DNA of 7,433 nt from Burkholderiaceae bacterium (lineage in GTDB: Bacteria; Pseudomonadota; Gammaproteobacteria; Burkholderiales; Burkholderiaceae_C). Under the pieces are notes generated by a model. It was not told the DNA's origin. It searched no databases and saw only the letters and a list, made by a program, of their open reading frames with translations. The stretch lies in assembly GCA_023268425.1 (NCBI GenBank), contig JALRFN010000268.1, forward strand, positions 1 to 7,433, given 5' to 3'. Each line of letters opens with the position of its first letter. Within the stretch, counting starts at the first letter, position 1. Positions 7,274 to 7,433 of the stretch are shown in pieces. The position numbers were made by a program, and so were the translations under genes.

Positions 7274-7433
7274 TTACTCCAAGGCTTTGGTGATGTCTTC
7301 CACCACCTTCTTGCCGTCACCAAACACCATCATGGTTTTGTCCATGTAGAACAACTCGTTGTCCAAGCCGGCGTAGCCTGCGGCCAGCACAACCACTGCC
7401 AGTTGGCGCAACCCGACCTCCCGTCTCGGAAGC
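7274..7433 (-). CDS. pntB 3' end, NAD(P) transhydrogenase beta subunit (partial, divergent upstream)
   Basis: Reading the minus strand from the window edge gives 52 residues to the TAA at 7276-7274. The last 36 or so (AAGYAGLDNELFYMDKTMMV, then FGDGKKVVEDITKALE) match the conserved C-terminus of PntB, part of the NADP(H)-binding domain of the membrane-bound proton-pumping transhydrogenase. In PntB the residues just before GYAG are normally of the form VIKRS. Here the sequence before about 7388 reads VGLRQLAVVV in frame and shows nothing PntB-like in the other two frames. The gene may therefore be truncated or rearranged, or the window may end at an assembly join. The frame stays open to the edge, so whether it is intact cannot be decided. 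Confidence 0.75.
   Translation of the reverse strand, partial: LPRREVGLRQLAVVVLAAGYAGLDNELFYMDKTMMVFGDGKKVVEDITKALE

Noticed and set aside
7376..7414. LRQLAVVVLAAGYAG read as a Rossmann/FAD-binding motif of an NDH-2-type dehydrogenase
   Set aside because: GYAG here belongs to the PntB C-terminus, which continues unambiguously to the stop. A Rossmann start would not sit about 35 residues from the end of a protein.

Overview
The window looks like a betaproteobacterial chromosome segment, most likely Burkholderiales and possibly Comamonadaceae. The grounds are moderately high GC with heavy use of TTG and GTG codons, the style of the terminator, and a pntB-like C-terminus typical of that group. 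This placement is from overall impression, not from a search.

Layout. Positions 1-228 hold no gene I can support: an AT-rich patch, then a perfect 14-bp inverted repeat (193-206 / 222-235) whose right arm contains the first start codon. From 229 to 7012 five genes run on the + strand as one tightly packed operon. They are a 202-residue protein resembling only the N-terminal half of TnpB (IS200/IS605 OrfB), two successive PrtD-type type I secretion ABC transporters, an HlyD-family membrane fusion protein, and a TolC-family outer membrane protein. The first three genes are linked by GTGA and ATGA stop/start overlaps. The fusion protein follows after 45 bp, and the TolC gene after 3 bp.

Positions 7013-7218 are non-coding and contain a short stretch that resembles an IS3-type insertion-sequence end. 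A strong bidirectional terminator (7219-7257) separates the operon from a convergent gene. That gene's last ~36 codons clearly match the NAD(P) transhydrogenase beta subunit (PntB), but the sequence just upstream, at the window edge, no longer does.

How it works together. ABC transporter, fusion protein and TolC form a complete type I secretion channel from cytoplasm to exterior. The two adjacent, non-identical ABC genes suggest either a heterodimeric inner-membrane pump or two alternative pumps sharing one channel. No secreted substrate is encoded here.

The most unusual element is the leading gene. It keeps the TnpB-like helical and beta-barrel (WED-like) region, stops where the RuvC nuclease should begin, and is translationally coupled to the transporter. 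This suggests a domesticated transposon-derived protein, perhaps regulating the operon through the inverted repeat at its own start. The function is inference.
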